A model generated the notes under the pieces. It saw only the letters and a list, made by a program, of their open reading frames with translations. It searched no databases and was not told where the DNA came from. A stretch of 64,000 nt of DNA from Haloferax marisrubri (GTDB lineage Archaea; Halobacteriota; Halobacteria; Halobacteriales; Haloferacaceae): the NCBI RefSeq assembly GCF_001469875.2, contig NZ_LOPW02000017.1:1-64000 (forward strand), written 5' to 3'. This document shows, piece by piece, positions 1-7,473 of this stretch. How positions within the stretch are numbered: the stretch's first letter is position 1; each line of letters opens with the position of its first letter. The position numbers and the translations under genes were made by a program.

Positions 1-2
1 GC

Positions 3-26
3 GGGGGCGGGGGCGGCGGGGGCGGG
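3..26 (+). other. G-tract cluster, potential G-quadruplex
   Basis: Four runs of three or more G on the + strand (G5-C-G5-CGGC-G5-C-G3) fit the canonical four-tract quadruplex pattern. The cluster lies about 12 bases past the stop codon of the pilC-type gene, so that gene's transcript would carry a C-rich tail. The window ends here, so the full tract is not visible. Confidence 0.5.
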
Positions 27-37
27 CGGCGCGGCAC

Positions 38-2164
38 TCAGATGAACATGAACGTCACGTAGGTGATGACGAGCAGGACGGCGGCGTGTTTGACGCCGTC
101 GGCGACCTGCCCCTCTCCGAGCTGTCCGGCGATGAGCCCCGAGCAGAGCCCCTGAATCGCCGTGACGTGGAAGAACAACAGCGTGTAGGAGGCCGTGTTC
201 ACGTCGCGCAGGCCGGAGAACGCGCCGGAGGTGACGCCCGCGACCTCGCCGGAGCCGATGGCGCCGGTGCTGGCCTGCTCGACCGCCGGGATGAACGACA
301 CCGTCAGCGCGGCGACGATGCCGAGGAAGACGAGAAACGAGATGTAGATGACGAGGAGGTAGGTTACCATCTCCTGATTCCGCTCGCGGGCGAGGCGGCG
401 GCTGTCTTGGGCCTCGTTGGCCGCGATGCGGAGGACGGGCGCGAGGTCGCCGCTCGCGCTCATCGCGTTGGTGATGAGCGTCACCGACCGCGACACCATC
501 GGACTCGTCGTCCGGCGGTCCATCCGCCGGAGCGCGGTCTGTGCGTCGGCCCCCCAGTCGATGTCGCGGACGGCGCGTTCGACCTCGTCGCCGAGCGGGC
601 CGAGGTCGGACGCCGACACCCGGCGAAGGCTCTGGACGACCGTCAGTCCGGCCTCGTTGACGCTGGCGAGGCGGTCGAGGAAGTCGGGCATGCTCCGCTC
701 GATGGCCCGAATCCGGCGCTTCCGAAGCTCGTGGAACGCCGAGACGACGACGAGCGCGCCGATTGCGGCCTCCACGACGTGTTGGTCCACCGCGTCGGCG
801 ACGCCGAGGAGCGTCGGGTCGGCGGGGAACGTGGTCCGCAGAGCGACCCAGACGAGCCCCAGCGGGACGGTGAGCGCGAGCGTGGCGAGCGGGTGGCGGC
901 CGAGGGTTTCGAGCGGGCGGTCGAACCAGCCGCGAATCGCGCGGAACCGGTCGTAGACGGCGAGCCGCTCGCGGTTCGCGCGCCACGGGTCGCCTCGGGC
1001 GTCGGTCTCTCCGCCGTCCGTCGCCGGGGTCGAGCCGACGCCGCCGGTCGCCTCGATGCGCCGAGCCGACTCGGCCGCGGTGTCGCCGTCGTCGTCGGCG
1101 ACCGCCGCGCCCCGGAGCGACTCGGTGATGCTGTCGATGTAGACGACGAAGCCGAAACTCGCCAGCGGGATGCCGACGTAGCCGACGATTCGGATGAGCG
1201 TCAGCGTGTCCGCGAGGACGAGGCCGATGACGACGAGGACGGTGATGAAAAACAGCGGCCCGGCGACGAGGACGGTGACGTACACCTCGGCGAACGTCGA
1301 AAGCAGGTCGAGGTACTGCTGTTGTTGGGCCTCCGCCTCCGCCTGAAACCGCTCGTACTGCTCTTGGAGGAACGACGAGAGGTTGCGGCCGCTTCCGAGG
1401 ACGCTGGCGAGGTTCTCGGCGAACTCTTCGAGGCTCGGGCTCGGCGTCCGCGTGGCCATCGTCTGGAGGGCGGAGAGCACGTCGGTGCCGAAGGCGTCCA
1501 TGTCGCGGACGACGATGCTGACCTCGCGCGCCGCCTCGCCGTAGATGGCTTCGTTTCGGGCCAGCGTCTCCAGCACCTGCGGGAACGGCATTCCCGACCG
1601 CGACAGCGCGAAGACGAACGCGACCGTCCGCGGGAGCGTCGCCTCGATTTCCGACGAGCGGGTTCGGGCGCGCTCGGTGAGGACGTACCACCGACCCCAG
1701 TAGACGCCGAGCGCGAGGAGCGCCCCGAGGGTCGCGCTCGAAAGCAAAAGCGCGAGGAACAGGTCGCGGAGCGGGAGCGCCTGAATGCTCGTGAGGCCGC
1801 CGAGGAAGCCGAGGGCGGACGGGAGGACCTCCCGAATCGTCTCGGACTGAACGGCGAGCGTTTCGAGCGTCACGGCGGCGAGGTAGACGCCGAAGACGCT
1901 CCCGGCGACGCCGAAGACGGACGCCATGAGGAGCGTCCGCGAGGCGTACACCCGGTGGGTGACGCTCACGTGCGCCGCCCGCAGTTGATTGCGCTGTTCC
2001 CTTCGACGGGGGTTCTCGTTGGCGACGTAGAAGCCGAAGACGGAGAGCGCGACCCGCGAGACGAGGAGGTCGGCCGCGCGGCTCACCGGCGACAGGACGA
2101 CGGGGAGGACGAGGAGGACGGCGAGGGCGAGGGGAAGCAGATACAGGTACTGCGCGGCGGCCAT
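38..2164 (-). CDS. pilC3: Type IV pilus biogenesis membrane platform protein PilC (T2SSF/TadC-like)
   Basis: 708 residues. It is the polytopic membrane platform of an archaeal type IV pilus, on which the PilB ATPase acts. Two T2SSF-like halves can be seen, each with a soluble helical segment followed by membrane helices: residues about 170-350, then about 480-708, joined by an acidic, Ala/Thr-rich linker at about 355-395. An N-terminal hydrophobic segment covers residues 5-30. It starts one base after the stop of the PilB gene, so the two are cotranscribed and probably translationally coupled. In Haloferax the PilB3-PilC3 pair assembles adhesion pili; the paralogue number 3 is from memory of gene order (same chromosomal stretch as proteasome alpha-1), so the family is certain and the paralogue less so. 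Confidence 0.9.
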   Translation of the reverse strand: MAAAQYLYLLPLALAVLLVLPVVLSPVSRAADLLVSRVALSVFGFYVANENPRRREQRNQLRAAHVSVTHRVYASRTLLMASVFGVAGSVFGVYLAAVTLETLAVQSETIREVLPSALGFLGGLTSIQALPLRDLFLALLLSSATLGALLALGVYWGRWYVLTERARTRSSEIEATLPRTVAFVFALSRSGMPFPQVLETLARNEAIYGEAAREVSIVVRDMDAFGTDVLSALQTMATRTPSPSLEEFAENLASVLGSGRNLSSFLQEQYERFQAEAEAQQQQYLDLLSTFAEVYVTVLVAGPLFFITVLVVIGLVLADTLTLIRIVGYVGIPLASFGFVVYIDSITESLRGAAVADDDGDTAAESARRIEATGGVGSTPATDGGETDARGDPWRANRERLAVYDRFRAIRGWFDRPLETLGRHPLATLALTVPLGLVWVALRTTFPADPTLLGVADAVDQHVVEAAIGALVVVSAFHELRKRRIRAIERSMPDFLDRLASVNEAGLTVVQSLRRVSASDLGPLGDEVERAVRDIDWGADAQTALRRMDRRTTSPMVSRSVTLITNAMSASGDLAPVLRIAANEAQDSRRLARERNQEMVTYLLVIYISFLVFLGIVAALTVSFIPAVEQASTGAIGSGEVAGVTSGAFSGLRDVNTASYTLLFFHVTAIQGLCSGLIAGQLGEGQVADGVKHAAVLLVITYVTFMFI

Positions 2165-2165
2165 C

Positions 2166-3860
2166 TCAGGCCTCCGTGCCGGCGTCGACGATGTCCTCGT
2201 CGGCCTCGACGCGCCGCATCACGTCTTCCGAGTCCGCGTAGTATTCGTTGATGAGCGCGGTAAAGCGCCGGTAGTCGGAGACGCCTTTGTCGAGAAGGTA
2301 CCGGAGGAACCCCTCGCGCCGCCGGAGTTCGCGCCGGAGTTCGGTCCGCGACCAGCCGTTCTCGCGCTGGATTTCGGTGAGCAGCGAGCTGTCGTTTTGA
2401 CTGAACGTGTCGGTCTCGGGCTCCCACGCGAACGCCGACGAGTAGTCGAGTTCGCCGGTCCGCTGGTCGATGTCACCGATTTCGCCGATGGTCTGCGAGC
2501 GGCGGACGCGCTCGCCGTCGTGGCGGGTGAGCGTCTGGACGCACAGCAGGTCGAGCGACTGCACCATCGCGCGCGGGACGTTGATGGGCTCGTTTTCGAG
2601 GCGGTTGATGACCGTCTCGATACTGTCTGCGTGCATCGTCGAGAACGTCGTGTGACCCGTGTTCATCGCCTGGAACAGCGTCACGGCCTCGTCGCCGCGC
2701 ACCTCGCCGACGATGATGTACTCGGGGCGGTGTCGGAGCGCCGAGCGAAGCAGGTCGTACATCGAGATGTCGGTCCCCTCGTGGAGTCGCTCGCGGGTGA
2801 CGGACGACAGCCAGTTGTCGTGGTAGAGCGCGAGTTCGCGCGTGTCCTCGATGGACAGCACCTTCGACCGCGGCGGGACGAACATCGACACCGCGTTCAT
2901 CGAGGTGGTCTTCCCCGAGGCCGTGCCGCCCGCGAAGATGAGGCTCTTGTTGTGTTCGATACAGAGCCACAGGTAGGCCATCTGCTCGATGGAGAACGTG
3001 CCGTAGCGCACGAGGTCGATGGGCGTGAACGGCTCTTCGGCGTAGAGGCGGATGGTGAAGGCCGACCCGCGCGGGGTGACCTCCTCGCCGAGGGCCAACT
3101 CGGCGCGCGCGCCGTTCGGGAGCGTCGTCCCGAGGACGGGGTCGCCGACGCTGATGTGCTGGCCGGAGCGCTGGGCGAGGCGGATGACGAAGTTGTCGAG
3201 TTCCTCGGCCTCGAACGAGACGTTCGTGGCGATGTCGGTGTACTCGTCGTGGTAGACGAAAAGCGGCAGGTCGTAGCCGTCACACGAGATGTCCTCGATG
3301 TGCGGGTCCTTCATCAGCGGGTCCAGCGGGCCGTAGCCGTGGAAGTCGCGCCGGAGGTAGTACAACAGCGTGTAGAAGGCGTTCATGTCGAGTTCCAGCC
3401 CGTACTGTTCGAGAAGCGACTGGAGCTCCTCGACGAGCGCCGTCTCGGTCCGCGGGTCCGTGTCGCGGCGGTACAAAAGCGGGTCGCGCACGTCGGTGCG
3501 GACGCGTTCGAGCAGGGCCGCTTCGAACTCGTCGAGGTCGGGCTCGACGGTGTGGTACTGGTGGGCGGTCGCGTCCGTGTCGTAGGTGACGACGACGTAG
3601 GCGAAGGGGGCGTTCACCCAGTAGCGGTCGACCTCCTCGTGGCCCTCGGGAATCTCGTAGGTCCCGAGCGGCGTGTCGTCGGGCGAAAGCGGAAGCACGT
3701 CGAGGTTCGACCCCCGAAGCATCTCCGCGGTCCGGCGCAGGAGCCGTCGGGTCTCGGCGGTCGCGGCGTCGAACTCCCCGTCGGCGAGGAGTCTCAACAC
3801 CCCTCGGTCCACCGGCGGGTCGCGCATCGCCTTCGTCTCGCTCGTCGTATCTCGTGCCAT
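2166..3860 (-). CDS. pilB3: Type IV pilus assembly ATPase PilB (VirB11/GspE family)
   Basis: 564 residues from the ATG chosen here. It is a hexameric secretion-type ATPase that powers pilin polymerisation at the cytoplasmic membrane. Visible motifs are a Walker A (FAGGTASGKTTSMNA, near residue 310), an Asp box with SIEDTRELAL, and a Walker B-like IIVGEVRGDEA followed by the His box GHTTFSTMHADS. The frame extends upstream to a GTG at 3899, but a TATA-like box (CTTTTAAG on the minus strand, about 3902-3909) would put transcription start near 3879, downstream of that GTG. I therefore chose the ATG at 3860. It is followed after one base by the PilC gene. Confidence 0.92.
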   Translation of the reverse strand: MARDTTSETKAMRDPPVDRGVLRLLADGEFDAATAETRRLLRRTAEMLRGSNLDVLPLSPDDTPLGTYEIPEGHEEVDRYWVNAPFAYVVVTYDTDATAHQYHTVEPDLDEFEAALLERVRTDVRDPLLYRRDTDPRTETALVEELQSLLEQYGLELDMNAFYTLLYYLRRDFHGYGPLDPLMKDPHIEDISCDGYDLPLFVYHDEYTDIATNVSFEAEELDNFVIRLAQRSGQHISVGDPVLGTTLPNGARAELALGEEVTPRGSAFTIRLYAEEPFTPIDLVRYGTFSIEQMAYLWLCIEHNKSLIFAGGTASGKTTSMNAVSMFVPPRSKVLSIEDTRELALYHDNWLSSVTRERLHEGTDISMYDLLRSALRHRPEYIIVGEVRGDEAVTLFQAMNTGHTTFSTMHADSIETVINRLENEPINVPRAMVQSLDLLCVQTLTRHDGERVRRSQTIGEIGDIDQRTGELDYSSAFAWEPETDTFSQNDSSLLTEIQRENGWSRTELRRELRRREGFLRYLLDKGVSDYRRFTALINEYYADSEDVMRRVEADEDIVDAGTEA

Positions 3861-3900
3861 CGTCACCCGGTCAGTTGGTCGGGAGGTATGGCGGGTCACT

Positions 3901-3911
3901 ACTTAAAAGGT
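3901..3911 (-). promoter_or_regulatory. TATA-like box for the pilB-pilC operon
   Basis: The minus strand reads CCTTTTAAGT. Its position predicts transcription start near 3879 and a leader of about 20 nt to the ATG at 3860, which rules out the upstream in-frame GTG. Confidence 0.6.
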
Positions 3912-3961
3912 CCGCGCGGGAGACTGTCACTCAGCGAGAACGACCGGCTCGCGGCTCGCCG

Positions 3962-4459
3962 TCAGGTCCGGTCGACGGTCAGGAGGACGCCGGCGAAGAC
4001 GAGCGAGATGACGACGCCGAGCGGGAGCGGAATCCCGGGGAGGCCGCGCGTCACGAGCAGGTACGTCGCCGCGGCGAGGACGACGCCGACGACGCCGAGG
4101 AGGCCGCCGAGGACCCGAACGGGGTCGACCGGGCCGGCTTCGACCCGCTCGTCGCGCAGGTAGTAGACGATGGAGAACAGGACTGCGAGCGCGAGGACAG
4201 CCGCGCCGACGACCCACGCCTGATAGGCGACGGCGACGGTCTGTCCCGACTGGAGCGAGAGCGCGGACAGCGGGCTTCTGACCGCGACGCGGCTGGAGAG
4301 TCCCCACGCGAACTGAATCTCCGCGAAGGGGAATCGAACGAAGAGCAGGCTCACGCCCGAGAGGTTCGGCGTGTACGTGACGTTCCACGGGAGGAGCGCG
4401 CAGAGCCACGTCGAGACGACGGCCAGCGCACCCGCGTGTTCGGAGCGGACCCAGACCAT
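3962..4459 (-). CDS. Haloarchaeal integral membrane protein, function unknown
   Basis: 165 residues with about four predicted membrane segments: residues 9-25, 78-100, 112-133 and 140-160. A moderately polar loop of about 50 residues follows the first segment. It has an ATG start and ends with an arginine-containing tail. I do not recognise a named family. It sits upstream of, and in the same orientation as, the pilus ATPase operon, but a TATA box lies between them, so there is no strong reason to tie it to pili. Confidence 0.75.
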   Translation of the reverse strand: MVWVRSEHAGALAVVSTWLCALLPWNVTYTPNLSGVSLLFVRFPFAEIQFAWGLSSRVAVRSPLSALSLQSGQTVAVAYQAWVVGAAVLALAVLFSIVYYLRDERVEAGPVDPVRVLGGLLGVVGVVLAAATYLLVTRGLPGIPLPLGVVISLVFAGVLLTVDRT

Positions 4460-4554
4460 AGGACAATCGCACGGTCTGACAGGTAAAAACTACCGACAGT
4501 CCGGGCCACGTCGGCCGACGGCGGAGTCGCGGGCGACGCCCGAGAGGTGAGCCC

Positions 4555-4923
4555 TCAGGAGAGCCGTTCGGGGTCGCCGTGAGTCAGGTCGCTCTCCTCG
4601 GCGTCGCCGGTGTTGAGCGTCTCGGCTGGTTCGACGAGGAGGACCTCGGTCGGTTCGAGCGCCACGGGTCGGTGTTCGACGCCGCGGGGCACCACGAGGA
4701 GGTCGCCCGGCCCGAGTTCCGCGTCGTCGCGGTCGCGGAACTCGATTCGGAGCCGTCCGTCGCGGACGAGAAAGAGCTCGTCGGTCTCGTCGTGGGCGTG
4801 CCAGACGAACTCGCCGTCGAGCTTCGCGACCTTCACCGCGTAGTCGTTCAGCTCCGCGGCGATTCGCGGGGCCCACGTCTCGTCGAACGACGCGAAGCTC
4901 TCGTCGAGGTTGACGGGTTCCAT
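4555..4923 (-). CDS. Cupin-domain protein
   Basis: 122 residues, one small beta-barrel cupin domain. Motif 1 is visible as WHAHDETDELFLV, with two His and a Glu as metal ligands, and motif 2 as GDLLVVPRGVEHRP with the third His. All expected metal-binding residues are therefore present. The start is the ATG in MEPVNLDESF; the open frame continues upstream but without family resemblance. Single-cupin proteins of this type can be enzymes, sugar or metabolite binders or storage-like proteins, and the substrate cannot be deduced. It is a lone gene, divergent from the next one. Confidence 0.8.
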   Translation of the reverse strand: MEPVNLDESFASFDETWAPRIAAELNDYAVKVAKLDGEFVWHAHDETDELFLVRDGRLRIEFRDRDDAELGPGDLLVVPRGVEHRPVALEPTEVLLVEPAETLNTGDAEESDLTHGDPERLS

Positions 4924-5061
4924 GCGGTTCGCTCGCGTCGGCGGCCGATAACCGTTGTGACGGGAGCGCGCCGAACCGGCGCAATCAGCCGGTTTCGACG
5001 CCGGAACCACGCCCGAGCGGCGTCACGTTAATAGGTGGCGCAGTACAACCAACAGTACGGA

Positions 5062-5535
5062 ATGCGGCGTGACTACTTCGAACTCGATGTCCGCGATGTC
5101 GATTGGTACGAGGACGACGGCGACCCTCGCCAACCGACGGTATCTATCGACTTCTACGGCCCGGCCGAGGAGCTTCGGTCGCGGTTCCTCTCGACAAGCG
5201 GCGACGTGCTCGCCGCGGAGGAACTGGACGTCTCCTTTCGGCTGCAAGACTCCGTCGACGACTCTGACGCCCGCGGCGTCGTGAGCGTGACGGACCGGCT
5301 CACCGGCGACTACGTCCTCGAACTCAACGCACGGGCCGACGACGTGCTGGACTTCATCCGCGCGGCCCGCGAGTACGGACGCGCCGCGGGCGACGACGAG
5401 GGCCGCTACCGCGTCGACGTGGCCATCGAGGGCGACCACTTCGAGACCTTCGAGAAATCGACGTTCCTCGTCTACGACGGCGACGGAACGCTCCTGCGGA
5501 GCCAGAGCCTCATCCCCTCGGGCGTCGAACTCTGA
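5062..5535 (+). CDS. Conserved haloarchaeal protein (DUF5793-like)
   Basis: 157 acidic residues without membrane segments. It begins MRRDYFELDVRDVDW and contains a two-part beta-rich fold (DGDPRQPTVSIDFYGP; later YRVDVAIEGDHFETFEKSTFLVYDG). It resembles a family found only in haloarchaea and numbered DUF5793 to my recollection; no function is known. The frame is open to a GTG at 5035, but a TATA box (TTAATA, 5028-5033) lies directly beside that codon. The ATG at 5062, about 31 bases from the box, fits a leaderless or near-leaderless transcript. Confidence 0.75.
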   Translation: MRRDYFELDVRDVDWYEDDGDPRQPTVSIDFYGPAEELRSRFLSTSGDVLAAEELDVSFRLQDSVDDSDARGVVSVTDRLTGDYVLELNARADDVLDFIRAAREYGRAAGDDEGRYRVDVAIEGDHFETFEKSTFLVYDGDGTLLRSQSLIPSGVEL

Positions 5536-5657
5536 GCGGGGGCTCGCCGGCCGACGGCGCGGACGACGTTCTCTCTCGATACGTTCCTCACGCTCGTTCG
5601 TGTACGATATCGGGGCGAACCACGAATTCTTTACCGACCGCACCCACAGAGAGTAGC

Positions 5658-6284
5658 GTGAGAAACGTAACCGACCGCACGAGAAATCCGTTCGACATGC
5701 GACCGTCGTGTGACCGGTTCGTCCCCGGCTACGGCGACGCCAACGCCGACTTCCACGTCATCGGCGACCATCCCGGCGTCCACGGGGGCATCGAGACCGG
5801 CGTCCCCTTCTCGGGGGACGCGGGCGACAAACTGTTCGCGGCGCTCGAAGACGGCGAACTGCTGGCCGAGGCCGGCGACGAACCGACCGTCAACAGCACG
5901 TTCTTGTCGTACCTGCACATGTGCGTGCCGGACGGAACGCCGTCGGCGGCCGACTACACCGACATGGAGCGCTTTTTCGACGCGGAACTCCGCGCCATCG
6001 CCGCGCACGTCCTCCTGCCGGTCGGCGCGGTGGCGACCAAGCACGTGCTGAACAACTACACGTCCGTCGGCTGGAAGACCGACGTGGACATGGAGGAGCT
6101 CCACGGCGAGGAACTCCGCGGAAGCGGCTTTCTCGTGTTGCCCATCAAGGACCCTGCCGAGTGGGACGACGGAGACCACGACGAACTCGTCGCCGGCCTG
6201 CTGGAGCTACAGTCGACCGACTTCCGTCGGGAGTCAGACCTCGGCCGCTTCATGCCCGGAGCGGACCCGTATCTGGTCAGATAG
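5658..6284 (+). CDS. Uracil-DNA glycosylase superfamily protein (UDG-like)
   Basis: 208 residues. The first half carries a motif of the family 4/5 uracil-DNA glycosylase fold: VIGDHPGVHGG, then ETGVPFSGDAGDKLF. This corresponds to the GExPG and GxPFxGxAG water-activating and uracil-binding loops. The C-terminal H-containing loop and the four iron-sulfur cysteines of family 4 are not evident, so substrate and activity are uncertain. I chose the GTG at 5658 because a TATA-like TTCTTTACC at about 5627-5635 lies at leaderless spacing; an ATG at 5697 (MRPSCDRF) is the alternative. It is a single-gene unit. Confidence 0.7.
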   Translation: MRNVTDRTRNPFDMRPSCDRFVPGYGDANADFHVIGDHPGVHGGIETGVPFSGDAGDKLFAALEDGELLAEAGDEPTVNSTFLSYLHMCVPDGTPSAADYTDMERFFDAELRAIAAHVLLPVGAVATKHVLNNYTSVGWKTDVDMEELHGEELRGSGFLVLPIKDPAEWDDGDHDELVAGLLELQSTDFRRESDLGRFMPGADPYLVR

Positions 6285-6499
6285 CCTATTTTCGGCCGTA
6301 TTCGACCGTCGTCCACGTATTCGATAGATTCTTCACGATTCTGGCGTCCGTTCGTCCAGTAACAACCATGAAGGTTATCATATGTTCAGTTGATGCGGCT
6401 AAATGCGTCACATAAGAGCATATTTATCCAGTCGTTCTGGAGGCCGTGGTTCTAATTGGCGATAACAAAGGACTTTTTACAACTAGTGTCCAACGTGGT
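6285..6499. other. AT-rich intergenic stretch before the putative ncRNA
   Basis: About 215 bases with clearly lower GC than the surroundings. No convincing gene is present; a 15-codon ORF (ATG at 6368) has nothing to support it. It ends in the ncRNA promoter. Confidence 0.5.
6471..6480 (+). promoter_or_regulatory. TATA-like box of the putative ncRNA
   Basis: GACTTTTTAC lies about 26 bases before the first base of a run of four hairpins and not at a useful distance from any coding start on this strand. Confidence 0.55.
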
Positions 6500-6650
6500 G
6501 TTGACGCGCGTGGTTCGATTCACTTCCGCCGGGCGCGTCAGGCAGCTGTGAGACTGGTGCTCCTCACAGTGGCTTGGTCAGTCCGGGGACCTGCGCTCGG
6601 CCGCGGTCCCCGCTCTTAACTCAGACACGAGCGATAGCTCGGTGTCTCGC
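6500..6650 (+). ncRNA. Putative structured non-coding RNA with four hairpins
   Basis: There is no open reading frame of note, but four consecutive perfect or near-perfect stems follow a TATA box at initiation distance. They are TGACGCGC/GCGCGTCA (6502-6509 with 6533-6540), CTGTGAG/CTCACAG (6546-6552 with 6563-6569), CGGGGACC/GGTCCCCG (6584-6591 with 6605-6612) and AGACACGAGC with a one-base-bulged partner around loop GATA (6623-6647). It is not SRP RNA, RNase P RNA, a tRNA or an evident H/ACA or C/D guide by the signatures I know. The gene after it is convergent. The ends are approximate. Confidence 0.55.
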
Positions 6651-6693
6651 CGTCACGTAACCGCATAATTCCCCGAGAGCGACAGCGTTCCGA

Positions 6694-7368
6694 TTAGAGC
6701 TTGTCCGCGAGTCGTTTGAGCGCGCCGTACCCGTACTCCGTGACCGGTTCGCCGTGGCCCACCGCGACCACGTCGACCGGCGGGCAACGCGCGGCGAACG
6801 CTCGGACGCTCCGCCTGTTCTCCGCGGCGTCGGTCGCGATGAACCCCGGTAACAGCCCGAGCCTTCCGTTCGACTCCCGGACCATGTCGCCGACGAACGC
6901 GACCCCGTGGTCCTCGTGGACGAAGGCGGTGTGGCCGGGGGTGTGGCCGGGCGTCCGGTACGCGACGAAGCCGCCGAGTTCGTCGCCGTCGCGGACGACC
7001 TCCACGGGGTTCGTCGGTCGGTCGAGAAACGACGTGAGCACGCGCTGCGCTGCGCCCTTCGCCGACCGGAGCGACGGCTTCGACGCGCCGGTCAGGTGCG
7101 AGGCGTCCGGCTCTGCGAGGTGAATCGGCACGTCGTCGCGGAGGCTGAGCGAGGCGAGCGTCCCGACGTGGTCGAGGTCGAAGTGCGTCACGAGCACCCG
7201 GTCGATAGCGCCGGGGTCGAGGTCCACGCGGGCGAGGCCGCGGAGGAGTCGGTCACGGTCCCACGGCGTCCCGGCGTCCACGAGCACCGTCTCCGGGCCG
7301 TCGGAGACGAGGTACGCGTTCGCGCCGCGGAGTCGGAACCGTCGGACCGAGTCGGTCGGGATGGTCAT
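6694..7368 (-). CDS. Metallo-beta-lactamase fold hydrolase
   Basis: 224 residues, one MBL domain. The metal-binding motif is visible as THFDLDHVG; this is HxDxDH rather than HxHxDH, so the first His pair is altered. Later ligands are in TPGHTPGHTAF, FVGDMV and the C-terminal GHGEPV. The FDLDH variant occurs in MBL-fold proteins of several subfamilies, so substrate specificity (thioester, lactone or other hydrolase) cannot be assigned. ATG start. Neighbours are the convergent putative ncRNA and a J-domain gene. Confidence 0.85.
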   Translation of the reverse strand: MTIPTDSVRRFRLRGANAYLVSDGPETVLVDAGTPWDRDRLLRGLARVDLDPGAIDRVLVTHFDLDHVGTLASLSLRDDVPIHLAEPDASHLTGASKPSLRSAKGAAQRVLTSFLDRPTNPVEVVRDGDELGGFVAYRTPGHTPGHTAFVHEDHGVAFVGDMVRESNGRLGLLPGFIATDAAENRRSVRAFAARCPPVDVVAVGHGEPVTEYGYGALKRLADKL

Positions 7369-7473
7369 ACCGAACCGTCGGACGCGGGCGACAAAAATCG
7401 TGGGCGACGGCGACCCGCGGGCCGCGGCTCCCGAGCGCGGACCGCGCCGCCGGGACGGCCCTCACCGCGCCGG

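Noticed and set aside
86..2251. 721-codon + strand frame opposite pilC
   Set aside because: It mirrors the pilC-type gene on the other strand; composition is Arg/Glu-rich shadow sequence with no domain, and the minus frame has clear T2SSF features.
2397..4163. 588-codon + strand frame opposite pilB
   Set aside because: Shadow of the ATPase gene; no recognisable motif and no promoter.
6368..6415. 15-codon ORF before the ncRNA
   Set aside because: No ribosome site, no TATA at fitting distance and no conserved feature visible.
6511..6530. T-loop-like GGTTCGATTC suggesting a tRNA
   Set aside because: No acceptor, D or anticodon stems can be built around it; the bases are better explained as the loop of the first ncRNA hairpin.
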